From Sphingomonas sp. (GTDB lineage Bacteria > Pseudomonadota > Alphaproteobacteria > Sphingomonadales > Sphingomonadaceae): DNA of 64,000 bases. Of this stretch, positions 8,758 to 20,261 are shown in pieces; the first letter of the stretch is position 1, and each line of letters starts with the position of its first letter. The notes under the pieces were generated by a model that was not told where the DNA came from, did not search any database, and saw only the letters and a list, made by a program, of their open reading frames with translations. A program made the translations under genes and the position numbers. Where the stretch lies: NCBI RefSeq assembly GCF_003248515.1, contig NZ_QFOB01000012.1, forward strand, positions 62,001 to 126,000, in the 5' to 3' direction.

Positions 8758-8786
8758 TTGACCGTGGCGGCGCTCCTCTCTATAGG
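8758..8786 (+). promoter_or_regulatory. Sigma-70-type promoter of the str operon
   Basis: TTGACC (8758-8763), a 17-nt spacer and TATAGG (8781-8786) match the housekeeping consensus at 5/6 and 4/6 positions with ideal spacing. It lies about 170 nt upstream of rpsL, the first gene of the ribosomal superoperon, with no other gene between. Confidence 0.7.
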
Positions 8787-8958
8787 CCGCGCCCGTTCGG
8801 AGCCGTTTCGATGGTCCGGATGCATGAACATTGCCGCTGCTTGGCTCGAGGCACCAAGACGACCGGTTACGGTCGGCTGGGGCCTTTCGCGCATTTCCGG
8901 TCTCGGAAGCGTGCGTGGCCGGTGCGGCAAAGTAACCCTATGAAAGGTGAAGGCTTCA
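8787..8958 (+). promoter_or_regulatory. Structured 5' leader of rpsL
   Basis: The roughly 160-nt untranslated leader contains two compact perfect hairpins: CGACCG-GTTA-CGGTCG (8860-8875) and TTCCG-GTCT-CGGAA (8895-8908). No T-tract follows either, so they are not obvious terminators; they could set mRNA stability or bind a ribosomal protein. The leader ends with GAAGG about 6 nt before the rpsL ATG. Confidence 0.4.
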
Positions 8959-9330
8959 ATGCCGACGATCAATCAGCTGATCCGCAAGGGTCGCGAACCG
9001 CAGAAGGCCAAGTCCAAGGTTCCTGCGATGGAGCAGAATCCGCAAAAGCGCGGCGTCTGCACCCGTGTCTATACGACGACCCCGAAGAAGCCGAACTCGG
9101 CGCTCCGCAAGGTGGCCAAGGTTCGTCTCACCAACGCTCGCGAAGTCATTTCGTACATTCCGGGCGAAGGCCACAACCTGCAGGAGCACTCCGTGGTGCT
9201 GATCCGTGGCGGCCGCGTTCGCGATCTTCCCGGCGTCCGCTATCATGTGCTTCGCGGCGTGCTCGACACCCAGGGTGTCAAGAACCGCAAGCAGTCCCGT
9301 TCCAAGTACGGCGCCAAGCGTCCGAAGTAA
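8959..9330 (+). CDS. rpsL: 30S ribosomal protein S12
   Basis: 123 residues, close to the usual 124. S12 lies at the decoding centre and controls translational accuracy. [11 protein letters not shown] starts the protein; [12 protein letters not shown] (Lys43 present) and [19 protein letters not shown] are the conserved decoding loops. Position 88, Lys in E. coli (GGRVKDLPG), is Arg here (GGRVRDLPG, codon CGC). Substitution at this site is a known cause of streptomycin resistance in several bacteria. The ATG at 8959 with GAAGG upstream was chosen over one 12 nt earlier because the family begins MPT/MAT. Confidence 0.98.
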   Translation: MPTINQLIRKGREPQKAKSKVPAMEQNPQKRGVCTRVYTTTPKKPNSALRKVAKVRLTNAREVISYIPGEGHNLQEHSVVLIRGGRVRDLPGVRYHVLRGVLDTQGVKNRKQSRSKYGAKRPK

Positions 9331-9340
9331 GCCGATCGGC

Positions 9341-9358
9341 CCGGCTTTCAGAAGCCGG
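9341..9358 (+). promoter_or_regulatory. Hairpin between rpsL and rpsG
   Basis: CCGGCTT (9341-9347), loop TCAG, AAGCCGG (9352-9358): a perfect 7-bp stem in the rpsL-rpsG gap. In E. coli this intercistronic position holds the S7 repressor site, so an autoregulatory role is a reasonable guess, but the sequence is not evidently the E. coli structure. Confidence 0.4.
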
Positions 9359-9401
9359 CCAGTCCGATCAATGCGGCTGAAGCATTAGAAGGAAAAATCA
9401 G

Positions 9402-9872
9402 ATGGCACGTCGTCGTCGTCCCGAAAAGCGCGAGATCCTTCCCGATCCGAAGTTCGGGGATATCGTTCTCTCCAAGTTCATGAACAGCGTCATGCTCGAC
9501 GGCAAGAAGTCCGTCGCCGAGAGCATCGTCTATGGTGCGCTCGAAACCGTCGAGACCCGCGCGAAGCGCGAGCCGATCGGCGTGTTCCATGACGCGCTCA
9601 ACAATGTCCGCCCGGGCATCGAGGTCCGCAGCCGCCGCGTCGGTGGTGCGACCTATCAGGTCCCGGTCGAGGTTCGCCCGGAGCGCAGCCAGGCGCTCGC
9701 GATCCGCTGGCTGATCGCCGCCGCCCGCGGTCGTTCGGAGCACACCATGGCCGCCCGCCTGTCGGGCGAGCTGATGGATGCGGCGAACAATCGCGGCAAC
9801 GCGGTGAAGAAGCGCGAGGATACGCACCGCATGGCGGAAGCGAACCGCGCGTTCAGCCACTACCGCTGGTAA
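9402..9872 (+). CDS. rpsG: 30S ribosomal protein S7
   Basis: 156 residues, typical length. S7 nucleates assembly of the 30S head and contacts E-site t[29 protein letters not shown]-like [15 protein letters not shown] and the C-terminal [25 protein letters not shown] helix ([19 protein letters not shown]) identify it. A good AGAAGG site lies about 9 nt before the ATG. Second gene of the str operon; E. coli S7 represses this operon. Confidence 0.98.
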   Translation: MARRRRPEKREILPDPKFGDIVLSKFMNSVMLDGKKSVAESIVYGALETVETRAKREPIGVFHDALNNVRPGIEVRSRRVGGATYQVPVEVRPERSQALAIRWLIAAARGRSEHTMAARLSGELMDAANNRGNAVKKREDTHRMAEANRAFSHYRW

Positions 9873-9905
9873 CATTGTCGCTCTAGCAGCGACGACCTAC
9901 ATAGT

Positions 9906-9933
9906 GGGGAGCCGGCCTGTGGGCCTGCTCCCC
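9906..9933 (+). promoter_or_regulatory. Hairpin between rpsG and fusA
   Basis: GGGGAGC (9906-9912) pairs with GCTCCCC (9927-9933), and an inner GGCC/GGCC pair (9914-9917, 9922-9925) extends the structure. No T-tract follows. Probably an mRNA processing, stability or translational control element. Confidence 0.35.
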
Positions 9934-9956
9934 GCATCGCTAAGGAAGCCCCGATC

Positions 9957-12032
<2,076 letters not shown>

Positions 12033-12092
12033 GCGGCGCCATCCCGGCGGGATGGACTCCACAAGGCTGGCGTAACTGAAAAAAGCTGTTAT

Positions 12093-12119
12093 GGGCGCAC
12101 CCCGTTTGGCGGTGCGCCC
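12093..12119 (+). promoter_or_regulatory. Strong hairpin between fusA and tuf
   Basis: GGGCGCACC (12093-12101) pairs perfectly with GGTGCGCCC (12111-12119) across a 9-nt loop. There is no downstream T-tract. It lies in a 122-nt gap before tuf, where EF-Tu must be made in excess over EF-G, so an RNA processing or stabilising role is plausible. Confidence 0.4.
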
Positions 12120-12154
12120 GTCACTCCCAACAGATTCGAAGCAAGGTAGGAAAA

Positions 12155-13345
12155 ATGGCGAAGGCGAAATTCGAGCGGACGAAGCCGCACTGCAATATCG
12201 GCACCATCGGGCACGTCGATCACGGCAAGACGTCCCTCACGGCCGCCATCACCAAGGTCCTCGCCGAAACCGGCGGCGCGACCTTCGTGGACTATGCCAA
12301 CATCGACAAGGCTCCCGAGGAGCGCGAGCGCGGCATCACCATCTCGACCGCGCACGTCGAGTATGAGACCGAGAAGCGCCACTATGCGCACGTCGATTGC
12401 CCGGGCCACGCCGACTATGTGAAGAACATGATCACCGGCGCCGCGCAGATGGACGGCGGCATCCTCGTGGTGTCCGCGACCGACGGCCCGATGCCGCAGA
12501 CCCGTGAGCACATCCTGCTCGCCCGTCAGGTCGGCGTGCCGGCGCTCGTCGTGTTCATGAACAAGGTCGATCTGGTCGACGACGCCGAGATCCTGGAGCT
12601 CGTCGAGCTCGAGATTCGCGAGCTTCTCTCGTCCTATGACTTCCCGGGCGACGACATCCCCGTCATTGCGGGTTCGGCCGTGAAGGCGCTGGACGGCTCC
12701 AACGACGAGATCGGCAAGAACGCCGTTCTGAAGCTGATGGCCGCTGTCGACGAATATATCCCGCAGCCGGAGCGTCCGCTGGACAAGCCGTTCCTGATGC
12801 CGATCGAAGACGTGTTCTCGATCTCGGGTCGTGGCACGGTCGTCACCGGCCGCGTCGAGACCGGCATCGTCAAGGTGGGCGAGGAAGTCGAGATCGTCGG
12901 CCTCAAGGACACCCGCAAGACGACCGTCACGGGCGTCGAGATGTTCCGCAAGCTGCTCGACTCGGGTCAGGCCGGCGACAATATCGGCGCGCTGATCCGC
13001 GGCGTCGGCCGTGAAGAGGTCGAGCGTGGCCAGGTTCTCTGCAAGCCGGGCTCGATCAAGCCGCACACCGAGTTCAGCTCGGAAGTGTACGTGCTGTCGA
13101 AGGAAGAGGGGGGCCGTCACACGCCGTTCTTCGCCAACTATCGTCCGCAGTTCTACTTCCGCACGACCGACGTGACGGGCGAAGTGAAGCTGCCGGAAGG
13201 CACCGAGATGGTGATGCCGGGCGACAACGTGCAGCTCGGCGTGAAGCTGATCGCGCCGATCGCCATGGAAGAGGGGCTCCGCTTCTCGATCCGCGAAGGC
13301 GGCCGCACCGTCGGCGCCGGGGTTGTCGCGTCGATCACGGCGTAA
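12155..13345 (+). CDS. tuf: Translation elongation factor Tu
   Basis: 396 residues. G1 GHVDHGKT, switch motifs [23 protein letters not shown] and NKVD are intact, followed by beta-barrel domains II and III. EF-Tu carries aminoacyl-tRNA to the A site. AAGGTAGGAAAA precedes the ATG. Last gene of the str operon; a strong terminator follows. Whether a second tuf copy exists cannot be told from this window. Confidence 0.98.
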   Translation: MAKAKFERTKPHCNIGTIGHVDHGKTSLTAAITKVLAETGGATFVDYANIDKAPEERERGITISTAHVEYETEKRHYAHVDCPGHADYVKNMITGAAQMDGGILVVSATDGPMPQTREHILLARQVGVPALVVFMNKVDLVDDAEILELVELEIRELLSSYDFPGDDIPVIAGSAVKALDGSNDEIGKNAVLKLMAAVDEYIPQPERPLDKPFLMPIEDVFSISGRGTVVTGRVETGIVKVGEEVEIVGLKDTRKTTVTGVEMFRKLLDSGQAGDNIGALIRGVGREEVERGQVLCKPGSIKPHTEFSSEVYVLSKEEGGRHTPFFANYRPQFYFRTTDVTGEVKLPEGTEMVMPGDNVQLGVKLIAPIAMEEGLRFSIREGGRTVGAGVVASITA

Positions 13346-13366
13346 TATAGGCGCAAGCCTAACGAG

Positions 13367-13408
13367 CCGGCCGGCTCTCCTCATGGGAGAGTCGGCCGGT
13401 TTGCTTTT
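13367..13408 (+). terminator. Intrinsic terminator after tuf
   Basis: A 14-bp stem (13367-13380 with 13386-13399, one G-U pair, 5-nt loop TCATG) is followed by TTTGCTTTT. This separates the str operon from rpsJ, although read-through is likely since no convincing promoter is visible before rpsJ. Confidence 0.85.
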
Positions 13409-13479
13409 AATGAGAGGTCATTCCGCAACCCCCAGGGAGGCGGCAACGGCCCAGGCTCTTTCGCATCGGTAGGAATCCC

Positions 13480-13788
13480 ATGGACAGCAATATCCGCATT
13501 CGCCTGAAGGCGTTCGATCATCGCATTCTCGACCAGGCGACCGGCGAGATCGCCGACACCGCCCGACGCACCGGCGCGCTGACCCGTGGCCCGATTCCCC
13601 TGCCGACGCGCATCGAGAAGTTCACGGTCAACCGTGGCCCCCACATCGACAAGAAGAGCCGCGAACAGTTTGAGGTGCGCACGTACAAGCGCCTCCTGGA
13701 TATCGTGCAGCCCACCCCGCAGACGGTCGACGCGCTGATGAAGCTCGATCTCGCGGCAGGTGTTGATGTTGAGATCAAGTTGGCGTAA
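13480..13788 (+). CDS. rpsJ: 30S ribosomal protein S10 (NusE)
   Basis: 102 residues. [18 protein letters not shown] and [19 protein letters not shown] are the S10 signatures. S10 sits in the 30S head and, as NusE, joins the Nus antitermination complex. AGGA lies 6 nt before the ATG. It opens the S10 operon but is separated from rplC by an unusually long 302-nt gap containing a terminator-like structure. Confidence 0.98.
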   Translation: MDSNIRIRLKAFDHRILDQATGEIADTARRTGALTRGPIPLPTRIEKFTVNRGPHIDKKSREQFEVRTYKRLLDIVQPTPQTVDALMKLDLAAGVDVEIKLA

Positions 13789-13789
13789 G

Positions 13790-13834
13790 GCGCCGACACC
13801 GCCGGTCTGGGTGATTCCCTGGGCCGGCGCTTTT
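13790..13834 (+). terminator. Terminator/attenuator after rpsJ
   Basis: GCGCCG (13790-13795) pairs with CGGCGC (13825-13830); an inner imperfect stem (GGTCTGGG/CCCTGGGCC) fills the loop, and TTTT follows. It begins at the rpsJ stop, so part of the transcription may end here. Confidence 0.55.
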
Positions 13835-14090
13835 AGCTTCCCGTGATACGCGGTTTTCCGCCTCGGTCGAAGCAGGAAGCAAGGATACCGAACGACCTGC
13901 CCCCTAAGGGATCGGTCGTTGCCCGCGTCCCCGCTTTCGACATTTTGGTGAGCAGTCACCGATCTGTTGAACATGGCCCTGGCGGGGCACGCGGTTTCAT
14001 TGGGCTGGGGTTCGGGTGACCGGGCCCTTTTTCGTTGGCAAGCCCTCCCCGGGGGACCGGGTCGGGCCTCTGTTGTGGAAGGAATGGATC
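13835..14090 (+). promoter_or_regulatory. Long leader of rplC with hairpins
   Basis: A 256-nt gene-free stretch inside the S10 operon. It holds a perfect 7-bp hairpin AACGACC/GGTCGTT (13891-13897, 13914-13920) with an inner CCC/GGG pairing, and a weaker structure GGGC...GCCC (14002-14005, 14024-14027) followed by TTTTT (14028-14032), which has the look of an attenuator. No tRNA or small coding sequence was recognised. By analogy with L4-controlled S10 leaders it may be a ribosomal-protein-responsive regulatory region. Confidence 0.45.
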
Positions 14091-14828
14091 ATGCGCACAG
14101 GCGTGATCGCGAAGAAGGTTGGGATGACCCGGCTGTTTCAGGATGATGGGCGTCATGTGCCTGTCACCGTCCTGCAGCTGGAAAGCGTCCAGGTCGTCGC
14201 GCGCAAGGAAGTCGAGTCCGATGGCTATGTGGCCGTCCAGCTTGGCGCCGGTGCCGCGAAGGCCAAGAATGTCGCCAAGCCGCAGCGCGGCCACTTCGGC
14301 AAGGCCGAGGTTGAGCCCAAGGCCTATGTCGCCGAATTCCGCGTCTCCGAGGATAATCTCCTCGATGTCGGCGCCGAGCTTTCGGCCGAGCATTTCGTCG
14401 CCGGCCAGCTGGTGGACATTTCCGGCCGCACGCAGGGCAAGGGCTTCCAGGGCGGCATGAAGCGCTGGGGTTTCGGCGGTCTGCGCGCGACCCACGGCGT
14501 TTCGGTGTCTCACCGTTCGCTCGGCTCGACCGGTCAGCGCCAGGATCCGGGCAAGGTTTTCAAGAACAAGAAGATGGCCGGCCATATGGGCGACCGTCAG
14601 CGCACGCAGCAGAATCTCGAGATCGTCCGTACGGATGTCGAGCGCGGCCTGCTCTTCATCAAGGGCTCGGTGCCCGGTTCGAAGGGTGGCTGGCTTCTCG
14701 TGAAGGATGCCGTGAAGGTGCCCGGTCACAAGGACGCGCCGAAGCCGGCCGGCCTGAAGGTCGCGGCCAACAGCAACCCCGCTTCGGTCGTCGAGATGCC
14801 CGAAGCCGCCGAAGGCCAGGAGGGCTGA
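14091..14828 (+). CDS. rplC: 50S ribosomal protein L3
   Basis: 245 residues against about 209 in E. coli; the excess is a C-terminal tail rich in Ala, Pro and Glu (about residues 215-245). [33 protein letters not shown] and [19 protein letters not shown] are diagnostic. L3 initiates 50S assembly and reaches the peptidyl-transferase centre. The start at 14091, preceded by GGAAGGAA, fits the family better than one 75 nt earlier. Confidence 0.98.
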   Translation: MRTGVIAKKVGMTRLFQDDGRHVPVTVLQLESVQVVARKEVESDGYVAVQLGAGAAKAKNVAKPQRGHFGKAEVEPKAYVAEFRVSEDNLLDVGAELSAEHFVAGQLVDISGRTQGKGFQGGMKRWGFGGLRATHGVSVSHRSLGSTGQRQDPGKVFKNKKMAGHMGDRQRTQQNLEIVRTDVERGLLFIKGSVPGSKGGWLLVKDAVKVPGHKDAPKPAGLKVAANSNPASVVEMPEAAEGQEG

Positions 14829-14830
14829 TC

Positions 14831-15457
14831 GTGAAGTTTCAGGTCAAGAACCTCGACGCGGCGGCGGCCGGCGATATCGAGCTTAACGACGACGTGTTCG
14901 GCCTCGAGCCGCGCGCGGACATCCTGCACCGCGTCGTGACGTGGCAGCTCGAGAAGCGTCGCGGCACCGCCCGCGGCACCCGCGAGCGTGCGGACGTTGC
15001 GCGTTCGGGCAAGAAGCTCGGCAACCAGAAGGGCGGCGGCTCGGCTCGTCACGGCGATCGTCGCGCTCCGGTGTTCATCGGCGGCGGCAAGGCGCATGGC
15101 GCCCGCGTCCGTGATTTCAATCCGGGCCTCAACAAGAAGGTTCGCGCGCTCGGCCTCAAGATGGCGCTGTCGTCGAAGGCCAAGGACGGCAACCTGATCG
15201 TGCTGGACGTGCTCGACGTCGCCGAGGGCAAGACCAAGGCGCTGTCGGCGCAGCTGGCGGGCCTCGGCTTCGGCAAGAAGACGCTGGTGATCGATGGCGA
15301 AGCGCTGAACGTCTCGTTCGCGCGGGCCTCGTCGAACCTCAAGGGCATCAATCTGCTGCCCGCGATCGGCGCCAACGTCTACGACATCCTGAAGCATGAC
15401 ACGCTGGTGCTGACGCGCGCCGCGGTCGAGAAGCTGGAGGCGCGCTTCAATGGCTAA
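14831..15457 (+). CDS. rplD: 50S ribosomal protein L4
   Basis: 208 residues from a GTG 2 nt after the rplC stop. [14 protein letters not shown] and the tunnel loop [19 protein letters not shown] identify L4, whose loop lines the exit tunnel. In E. coli L4 also represses the S10 operon by attenuation and translational control. It overlaps rplW by 8 nt, ensuring coupling. Confidence 0.97.
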   Translation: MKFQVKNLDAAAAGDIELNDDVFGLEPRADILHRVVTWQLEKRRGTARGTRERADVARSGKKLGNQKGGGSARHGDRRAPVFIGGGKAHGARVRDFNPGLNKKVRALGLKMALSSKAKDGNLIVLDVLDVAEGKTKALSAQLAGLGFGKKTLVIDGEALNVSFARASSNLKGINLLPAIGANVYDILKHDTLVLTRAAVEKLEARFNG

Positions 15458-15764
15458 GCAGCAGCAGGGCGCGATCGACATCCGTCATTACGACGTGGTG
15501 CTCGCTCCGCACATCACCGAAAAGTCGACCCTGCTCTCCGAGCATAACGCGGTCGTGTTCAAGGTGGCCGAAAAGGCGACCAAGCCGGAGATCAAGGCGG
15601 CCGTCGAGGCGCTGTTCGGCGTGACCGTCACCGGCGTCAACACGATCGTGTCGAAGGGCAAGACGAAGCGCTGGAAGGGCGAAGCCTACAAGCGTTCCGA
15701 CAGCAAGAAGGCGATCGTGACGCTGGCGGACGGCCAGTCCATCGACGTGACGACGGGGATCTGA
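15450..15764 (+). CDS. rplW: 50S ribosomal protein L23
   Basis: 104 residues. [37 protein letters not shown] and the basic loop are typical. L23 forms the rim of the exit tunnel, where trigger factor and SRP dock. The start codon lies within the end of rplD. Confidence 0.97.
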   Translation: MAKQQQGAIDIRHYDVVLAPHITEKSTLLSEHNAVVFKVAEKATKPEIKAAVEALFGVTVTGVNTIVSKGKTKRWKGEAYKRSDSKKAIVTLADGQSIDVTTGI

Positions 15765-15768
15765 GGCG

Positions 15769-16605
15769 ATGGCACTCAAGCATTATAACCCGACCAGCCC
15801 GGCCCGTCGCGGCCTGGTGCTCGTCGACAAGTCGGGCCTCTGGAAGGGCAAGCCGGTCAAGGCGCTCGTCGAGGGCAAGCGCAAGTCGGGTGGCCGCAAC
15901 AACATGGGCCACGCCACGGCGCGCGGCATCGCTGGCGGCCACAAGCAGAAGTATCGCTTCGTCGATTTCAAGCGTCGCAAGTGGGATGCCCCCGCGACCG
16001 TCGAGCGCCTGGAATATGATCCGAACCGTTCGGCCTTCATCGCTCTGGTGAAGTATGAGGATGGCGAGCTTTCGTACATTCTGGCGCCGCAGCGTCTCGC
16101 CGCGGGCGATGTCGTTCTCGCCGCCAAGAAGACGGACGTGAAGCCCGGCAATGCGATGGAAATCGGCCAGGCTCCGGTCGGCACGATCGTCCACAATGTC
16201 GAGATGAAGCCCGGCAAGGGTGGCCAGATCGCGCGTGCCGCCGGCACCTATGCGCAGATCGTCGGCCGCGACAAGGGCATGGTGATGGTCCGCCTGAACT
16301 CGGGCGAGCAGCGCTATATCCGCTCGGATTGCATGTGCACGGTGGGCGCGGTGTCGAACCCCGACAACGCCAACACCTATCTCGCCAAGGCCGGCCGCAC
16401 CCGCTGGCTCGGCAAGCGCCCGCTGACGCGCGGCGTTGCGAAGAACCCGGTTGACCATCCGCACGGCGGTGGTGAAGGCCGGACCTCGGGCGGCCGCCAT
16501 CCGGTGACGCCGTGGGGCAAGCCGACCAAGGGTCATCGTACCCGCCACAACAAGTCGACCGACAAGATGATCATCCGGTCGCGTCACGCGAAGAAGAAGG
16601 GCTGA
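15769..16605 (+). CDS. rplB: 50S ribosomal protein L2
   Basis: 278 residues, standard length. The segment [20 protein letters not shown] carries the invariant His (residue 230, equivalent to E. coli His229) needed for peptidyl-transferase function and subunit association. [12 protein letters not shown] and [13 protein letters not shown] are further L2 signatures. The spacing of 4 nt from rplW indicates a single translation unit. Confidence 0.98.
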   Translation: MALKHYNPTSPARRGLVLVDKSGLWKGKPVKALVEGKRKSGGRNNMGHATARGIAGGHKQKYRFVDFKRRKWDAPATVERLEYDPNRSAFIALVKYEDGELSYILAPQRLAAGDVVLAAKKTDVKPGNAMEIGQAPVGTIVHNVEMKPGKGGQIARAAGTYAQIVGRDKGMVMVRLNSGEQRYIRSDCMCTVGAVSNPDNANTYLAKAGRTRWLGKRPLTRGVAKNPVDHPHGGGEGRTSGGRHPVTPWGKPTKGHRTRHNKSTDKMIIRSRHAKKKG

Positions 16606-16608
16606 TAG

Positions 16609-16884
16609 ATGGCTCGTTCAGTCTGGAAGGGCCCGTTCGTCGAACTGAGCCTGCTCAAGAAGGCCGAAGCCGCCCAGGAATCCGGTGCACGCGCGCCGAT
16701 CAAAACCTGGTCGCGTCGTTCGACGATCCTGCCGCAGTTCGTGGGGTTGACCTTCAGCCTCTATAACGGCCGCAAGTTCGTTCCCATCGCCGTCAACGAG
16801 GACATGGTCGGGCACAAGCTCGGCGAGTTCGCGCCGACGCGCTACTTCCCCGGCCATGCCGCGGACAAGAAGGGCAAGCGCTGA
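16609..16884 (+). CDS. rpsS: 30S ribosomal protein S19
   Basis: 91 residues. [34 protein letters not shown] and [15 protein letters not shown] are the S19 hallmarks. It forms the head with S13 and touches A-site tRNA. Its stop overlaps the rplV start by 1 nt. Confidence 0.98.
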   Translation: MARSVWKGPFVELSLLKKAEAAQESGARAPIKTWSRRSTILPQFVGLTFSLYNGRKFVPIAVNEDMVGHKLGEFAPTRYFPGHAADKKGKR

Positions 16885-17261
16885 TGTCGAAGCCTGCATC
16901 CCCCCGCAAGGTGGGCGACAAGGAAGCCCTTGCCGTCAACACCTCCGTGCGCGGTTCGCCGTACAAGCTCAATCTGGTCGCGGGCCTGATCCGCGGCAAG
17001 AAGGCTGGCGACGCGCTCAACATCCTCACCTTCTCGAAGAAGGCGATGGCTGTGGACGTCCGCAAGACGCTGGCGAGCGCAATCGCCAACGCCGAGAACA
17101 ACCACAATCTCGACGTGGACGCGCTGGTCGTGGCCGAAGCCTCGGTCGGCAAGGGCCTGGTCATGAAGCGCTTCGCCACCCGCGCCCGCGGCCGCTCGGC
17201 CCGGATCGTGAAGCCGTTCAGCCGGATCCGCGTCGTCGTGCGCGAGCAGGAAGAAGCATAA
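16884..17261 (+). CDS. rplV: 50S ribosomal protein L22
   Basis: 125 residues. [19 protein letters not shown] and the beta-hairpin [20 protein letters not shown], which lines the exit tunnel where macrolides bind, are intact. 1-nt overlaps with both neighbours show tight coupling. Confidence 0.97.
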   Translation: MSKPASPRKVGDKEALAVNTSVRGSPYKLNLVAGLIRGKKAGDALNILTFSKKAMAVDVRKTLASAIANAENNHNLDVDALVVAEASVGKGLVMKRFATRARGRSARIVKPFSRIRVVVREQEEA

Positions 17262-17956
17262 TGGGTCAGAAGTCCAACCCGATCGGCATGCGGTTGCAGA
17301 TCAACCGCACCTGGGACAGCCGCTGGTTCGCCGAGGGCGAGGCCTATGGCCGCCTGCTCATGGAGGATCTCAAGATCCGCCAGTACATCTTCAAGAACCT
17401 GCCGTCGGCAGCGATCTCGAAGGTGGTGATCGAGCGTCCGGCCAAGCTGTGCCGCATCTCCATCTATGCCGCGCGCCCCGGCGTGATCATCGGCAAGAAG
17501 GGTGCGGACATCGAGAAGCTGCGCAAGACGCTCGGCAAGATGACCGGTTCGGACGTGAGCCTGAACATCGTCGAGATCCGCAAGCCGGAAATCGATGCCA
17601 AGCTCGTCGCCCAGGGCGTCGCCGACCAGCTCGAGCGCCGCATCGCCTTCCGTCGCGCGATGAAGCGCGCGGTGCAGTCGGCTCTCCGCCTCGGCGCCGA
17701 GGGCATCCGCATCACCTGCGCCGGCCGTCTCGGCGGCGCGGAGATTGCGCGCACCGAATGGTATCGCGAGGGTCGCGTTCCGCTGCACACGCTGCGCGCG
17801 AATGTCGATTATGCGGAAGCCGAAGCGCACACCGCTTATGGCGTCTGCGGCGTCAAGGTCTGGATCTTCAAGGGTGAGATCCTCGGCCATGATCCGCTCG
17901 CGCAGGATCGCCTGATGATGGAAGCGCAGACTTCCGGAGTTCGTCCGGCGCGCTGA
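17261..17956 (+). CDS. rpsC: 30S ribosomal protein S3
   Basis: 231 residues. [20 protein letters not shown] begins the protein; the KH domain core [17 protein letters not shown] and [18 protein letters not shown] follow. S3 lines the mRNA entry tunnel and contributes to mRNA unwinding. The ATG at 17261 overlaps the rplV stop by 1 nt; the open frame extends further upstream but that part belongs to other genes. Confidence 0.98.
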   Translation: MGQKSNPIGMRLQINRTWDSRWFAEGEAYGRLLMEDLKIRQYIFKNLPSAAISKVVIERPAKLCRISIYAARPGVIIGKKGADIEKLRKTLGKMTGSDVSLNIVEIRKPEIDAKLVAQGVADQLERRIAFRRAMKRAVQSALRLGAEGIRITCAGRLGGAEIARTEWYREGRVPLHTLRANVDYAEAEAHTAYGVCGVKVWIFKGEILGHDPLAQDRLMMEAQTSGVRPAR

Positions 17957-17982
17957 GGCTTAATCGCCCTGCCGCCTTATCG

Positions 17983-18001
17983 GCCGCCCGCAAGCCGGGC
18001 G
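17983..18001 (+). promoter_or_regulatory. Hairpin between rpsC and rplP
   Basis: CCGCCCG (17983-17989), loop CAAGC, CGGGCGG (17995-18001), followed by TGTTTG. A perfect 7-bp stem with only a weak T-run, in a 65-nt gap; possible attenuation or processing site. Confidence 0.4.
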
Positions 18002-18021
18002 GTGTTTGAAGGTTAGAGAAC

Positions 18022-18453
18022 ATGCTGCAACCGAAGCGCACCAAGTTCCGCAAGGCCCACAAGGGCCGCATCCACGGCGACGCCAAGGGCGGAACCGCGC
18101 TCAATTTCGGCGCCTTCGGCCTGAAGGCCATGGAGCCGGATCGCATCACGGCCCGCCAGATCGAGGCGGCCCGCCGCGCGATCACGCGTCACATCAAGCG
18201 CCAGGGTCGTCTCTGGATCCGCATCTTCCCGGACGTGCCGGTTTCGTCGAAGCCCGCCGAAGTCCGCATGGGTTCCGGTAAGGGCGCGCCCGAATTCTGG
18301 GCCGCCCGCGTGAAGCCCGGCCGCATCCTTTTCGAGCTGGACGGCGTTCCCGGCCCGCTCGCCCGCGTCGCCTTTGAGCGCGCGATGGAAAAGCTGCCGA
18401 TCAAGACCAAGGTCGTCGCCCGCCTGGGCGAGTCCGTGCACGAGGCCGCGTAA
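18022..18453 (+). CDS. rplP: 50S ribosomal protein L16
   Basis: 143 residues. [36 protein letters not shown] and [20 protein letters not shown] are diagnostic. L16 positions the A-site tRNA acceptor arm on the 50S subunit. One nucleotide separates it from rpmC. Confidence 0.98.
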   Translation: MLQPKRTKFRKAHKGRIHGDAKGGTALNFGAFGLKAMEPDRITARQIEAARRAITRHIKRQGRLWIRIFPDVPVSSKPAEVRMGSGKGAPEFWAARVKPGRILFELDGVPGPLARVAFERAMEKLPIKTKVVARLGESVHEAA

Positions 18454-18454
18454 C

Positions 18455-18658
18455 ATGGCGAAGATTTCGGATCTCAAGGTCGCGACCGACGACCAGCTCT
18501 CGACCCAGCTCTCCGAGCTGAAGCGCGAGCAGTTCAACCTGCGCTTTCAGGCGGCCACCAACCAGCTCGAAAAGCCGAGCCGGGTGAAGGAAGTTCGCCG
18601 GACGATCGCGCAGATCAAGACGCTGCAGACCGAGCGCACCCGCTCGGCTGCCAAGTAA
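18455..18658 (+). CDS. rpmC: 50S ribosomal protein L29
   Basis: 67 residues from the ATG 1 nt after the rplP stop. A two-helix coiled-coil pattern ([20 protein letters not shown] ... [14 protein letters not shown]) is typical. L29 sits beside L23 at the tunnel exit. An upstream frame extension lies inside rplP and is rejected. Confidence 0.96.
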   Translation: MAKISDLKVATDDQLSTQLSELKREQFNLRFQAATNQLEKPSRVKEVRRTIAQIKTLQTERTRSAAK

Positions 18659-18669
18659 GGAGCCACACG

Positions 18670-18930
18670 ATGCCGAAGCGCGTGCTGACGGGCACTGTGG
18701 TGTCCGACAAGACCGACAAGACGATCGTCGTGCTCGTGGAGCGCCGGGTGAAGCACCCGCTCTACGGCAAGATCATCAAGCGGTCGAAGAAGTATCATGC
18801 CCATGACGAGGGCAACACGTACAAGGAAGGCCAGACGGTTCGCATCGAGGAATGCAAGCCGATCTCCAAGCTGAAGACCTGGACTGTTGTCGGCGCCGTG
18901 GACACCCACGCCACCCCGAACCACGCGTAA
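18670..18930 (+). CDS. rpsQ: 30S ribosomal protein S17
   Basis: 86 residues. [38 protein letters not shown] and [11 protein letters not shown] are the S17 OB-fold signatures. A primary binder of 16S rRNA in the 30S body. AAGGAG precedes the ATG. Confidence 0.98.
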   Translation: MPKRVLTGTVVSDKTDKTIVVLVERRVKHPLYGKIIKRSKKYHAHDEGNTYKEGQTVRIEECKPISKLKTWTVVGAVDTHATPNHA

Positions 18931-18945
18931 AGGAAGGACTGACCC

Positions 18946-19317
18946 ATGATTCAGATGCAGTCCAACCTGGACGTCGCTGACAATTCGGGCGCCAAGCGCG
19001 TCCAGTGCATCAAGGTGCTGGGCGGCTCGAAGCGTCGTTTCGCTTCGGTCGGCGACGTGATCGTCGTTTCCATCAAGGAGGCGGCTCCGCGTGCGAAGGT
19101 CAAGAAGGGCGACGTTCACCGTGCCGTGATCGTCCGCACCGCGAAGGACATCAATCGCGCCGACGGCTCGACCATCCGCTTCGACGGCAATGCCGCCGTT
19201 CTCATCAACAAGAATAGCGGGGAGCCGATCGGCACCCGCATCTTCGGGCCGGTCGTGCGCGAGCTGCGCGCCGCGGGGCACATGAAGATCATTTCGCTTG
19301 CGCCCGAGGTGCTGTGA
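18946..19317 (+). CDS. rplN: 50S ribosomal protein L14
   Basis: 123 residues. [20 protein letters not shown] and [20 protein letters not shown] identify L14, which forms part of intersubunit bridges. In E. coli this gene begins the spc operon; here it follows rpsQ after 15 nt with no visible promoter, so S10 and spc units are probably cotranscribed. Confidence 0.98.
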   Translation: MIQMQSNLDVADNSGAKRVQCIKVLGGSKRRFASVGDVIVVSIKEAAPRAKVKKGDVHRAVIVRTAKDINRADGSTIRFDGNAAVLINKNSGEPIGTRIFGPVVRELRAAGHMKIISLAPEVL

Positions 19318-19634
19318 TGGCCGCTGCCAAGATCAAGAAGGGTGACCGCGTCGTCGTCCTGTCCGGCAAGGACAAGGGCCGCACCGGCGAAGTGACCAAG
19401 GCCTTCCCGAAGGAAGCCAAGGTTATCGTGTCGGGCGTCAACGTCGCGACCCGTCACCGCAAGCCGAGCCAGGAAAACCCGCAGGGTGGCCTGGAGCGTC
19501 GTGAAGCGCCGATGCATGTGTCCAAGGTCGCGATCGCGACCGCCGACGGCAAGCCGACGCGCGTCCGTTTCGAGACCCAGGACGGCAAGAAGGTCCGCGT
19601 GGCCGTCAAGACCGGGGAGAAGATCGATGGCTGA
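19317..19634 (+). CDS. rplX: 50S ribosomal protein L24
   Basis: 105 residues from ATG 19317, overlapping the rplN stop (TGATG). [21 protein letters not shown] is the KOW motif; L24 is an early 50S assembly initiator. A GTG 3 nt upstream is in frame but less likely. Confidence 0.96.
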   Translation: MAAAKIKKGDRVVVLSGKDKGRTGEVTKAFPKEAKVIVSGVNVATRHRKPSQENPQGGLERREAPMHVSKVAIATADGKPTRVRFETQDGKKVRVAVKTGEKIDG

Positions 19635-20214
19635 GGCCAAGAATGTGAAACCCCGTCTTCACAAGCTCTATGACGACAAGATCGTCAAGGCGATGACGGA
19701 GAAGTTCGGCTACACCAACCCGATGCAGGTGCCCAAGCTCGAGAAGATCGTGCTGAACATGGGTGTCGGCGAGGCGACGCAGGACAAGAAGAAGGTCGAG
19801 CAGGCGGCCAGCGAGATGACGCTGATCGCCGGCCAGAAGGCCGTTGTCACCAAGGCGAAGAAGTCGATCGCGCAGTTCAAGCTGCGTGAAGGCATGCCGA
19901 TCGGCTGCAAGGTCACGCTGCGCCGCGAGCGTATGTACGAATTCCTCGACCGCTTCGTCACGATCGCGCTGCCGCGCGTCCGCGACTTCCGCGGCCTGAG
20001 CGACAAGTCGTTCGACGGCCGTGGCAATTATGCGACCGGCCTCAAGGAGCAGCTGATCTTCCCGGAGATCAGCTACGACAAGGTCGACAATATCCGCGGC
20101 ATGGACGTGATCGTCCAGACCAGCGCCCGGACCGACGAGGAGGCTCGCGAGCTTCTCCGCCTGTTCGGCTTCCCGTTCCCGCTGCCCCAGACCGAAGCGA
20201 AGAAGGCGGCGTAA
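19627..20214 (+). CDS. rplE: 50S ribosomal protein L5
   Basis: 195 residues starting 8 nt inside rpl[21 protein letters not shown] and [20 protein letters not shown] are diagnostic. L5 binds 5S rRNA and contacts P-site tRNA and S13. A short extra N-terminus is present compared with the E. coli protein (179). Confidence 0.98.
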   Translation: MAEAKNVKPRLHKLYDDKIVKAMTEKFGYTNPMQVPKLEKIVLNMGVGEATQDKKKVEQAASEMTLIAGQKAVVTKAKKSIAQFKLREGMPIGCKVTLRRERMYEFLDRFVTIALPRVRDFRGLSDKSFDGRGNYATGLKEQLIFPEISYDKVDNIRGMDVIVQTSARTDEEARELLRLFGFPFPLPQTEAKKAA

Positions 20215-20261
20215 TTGTTTCCCGCCGTGGGCCAGGCCCGCGGCTCTAAGGACTTAAGTCG

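Noticed and set aside
12089..13384. 431-codon open frame antisense to tuf
   Set aside because: It mirrors a fully conserved gene; long antisense frames are expected in GC-rich coding DNA, and the translation is low-complexity Arg/Asp/His-rich without motifs.
13836..14000. Possible tRNA or small gene in the rpsJ-rplC gap
   Set aside because: No cloverleaf, T-loop motif or open frame with a ribosome site was found; hairpins explain the structure better.
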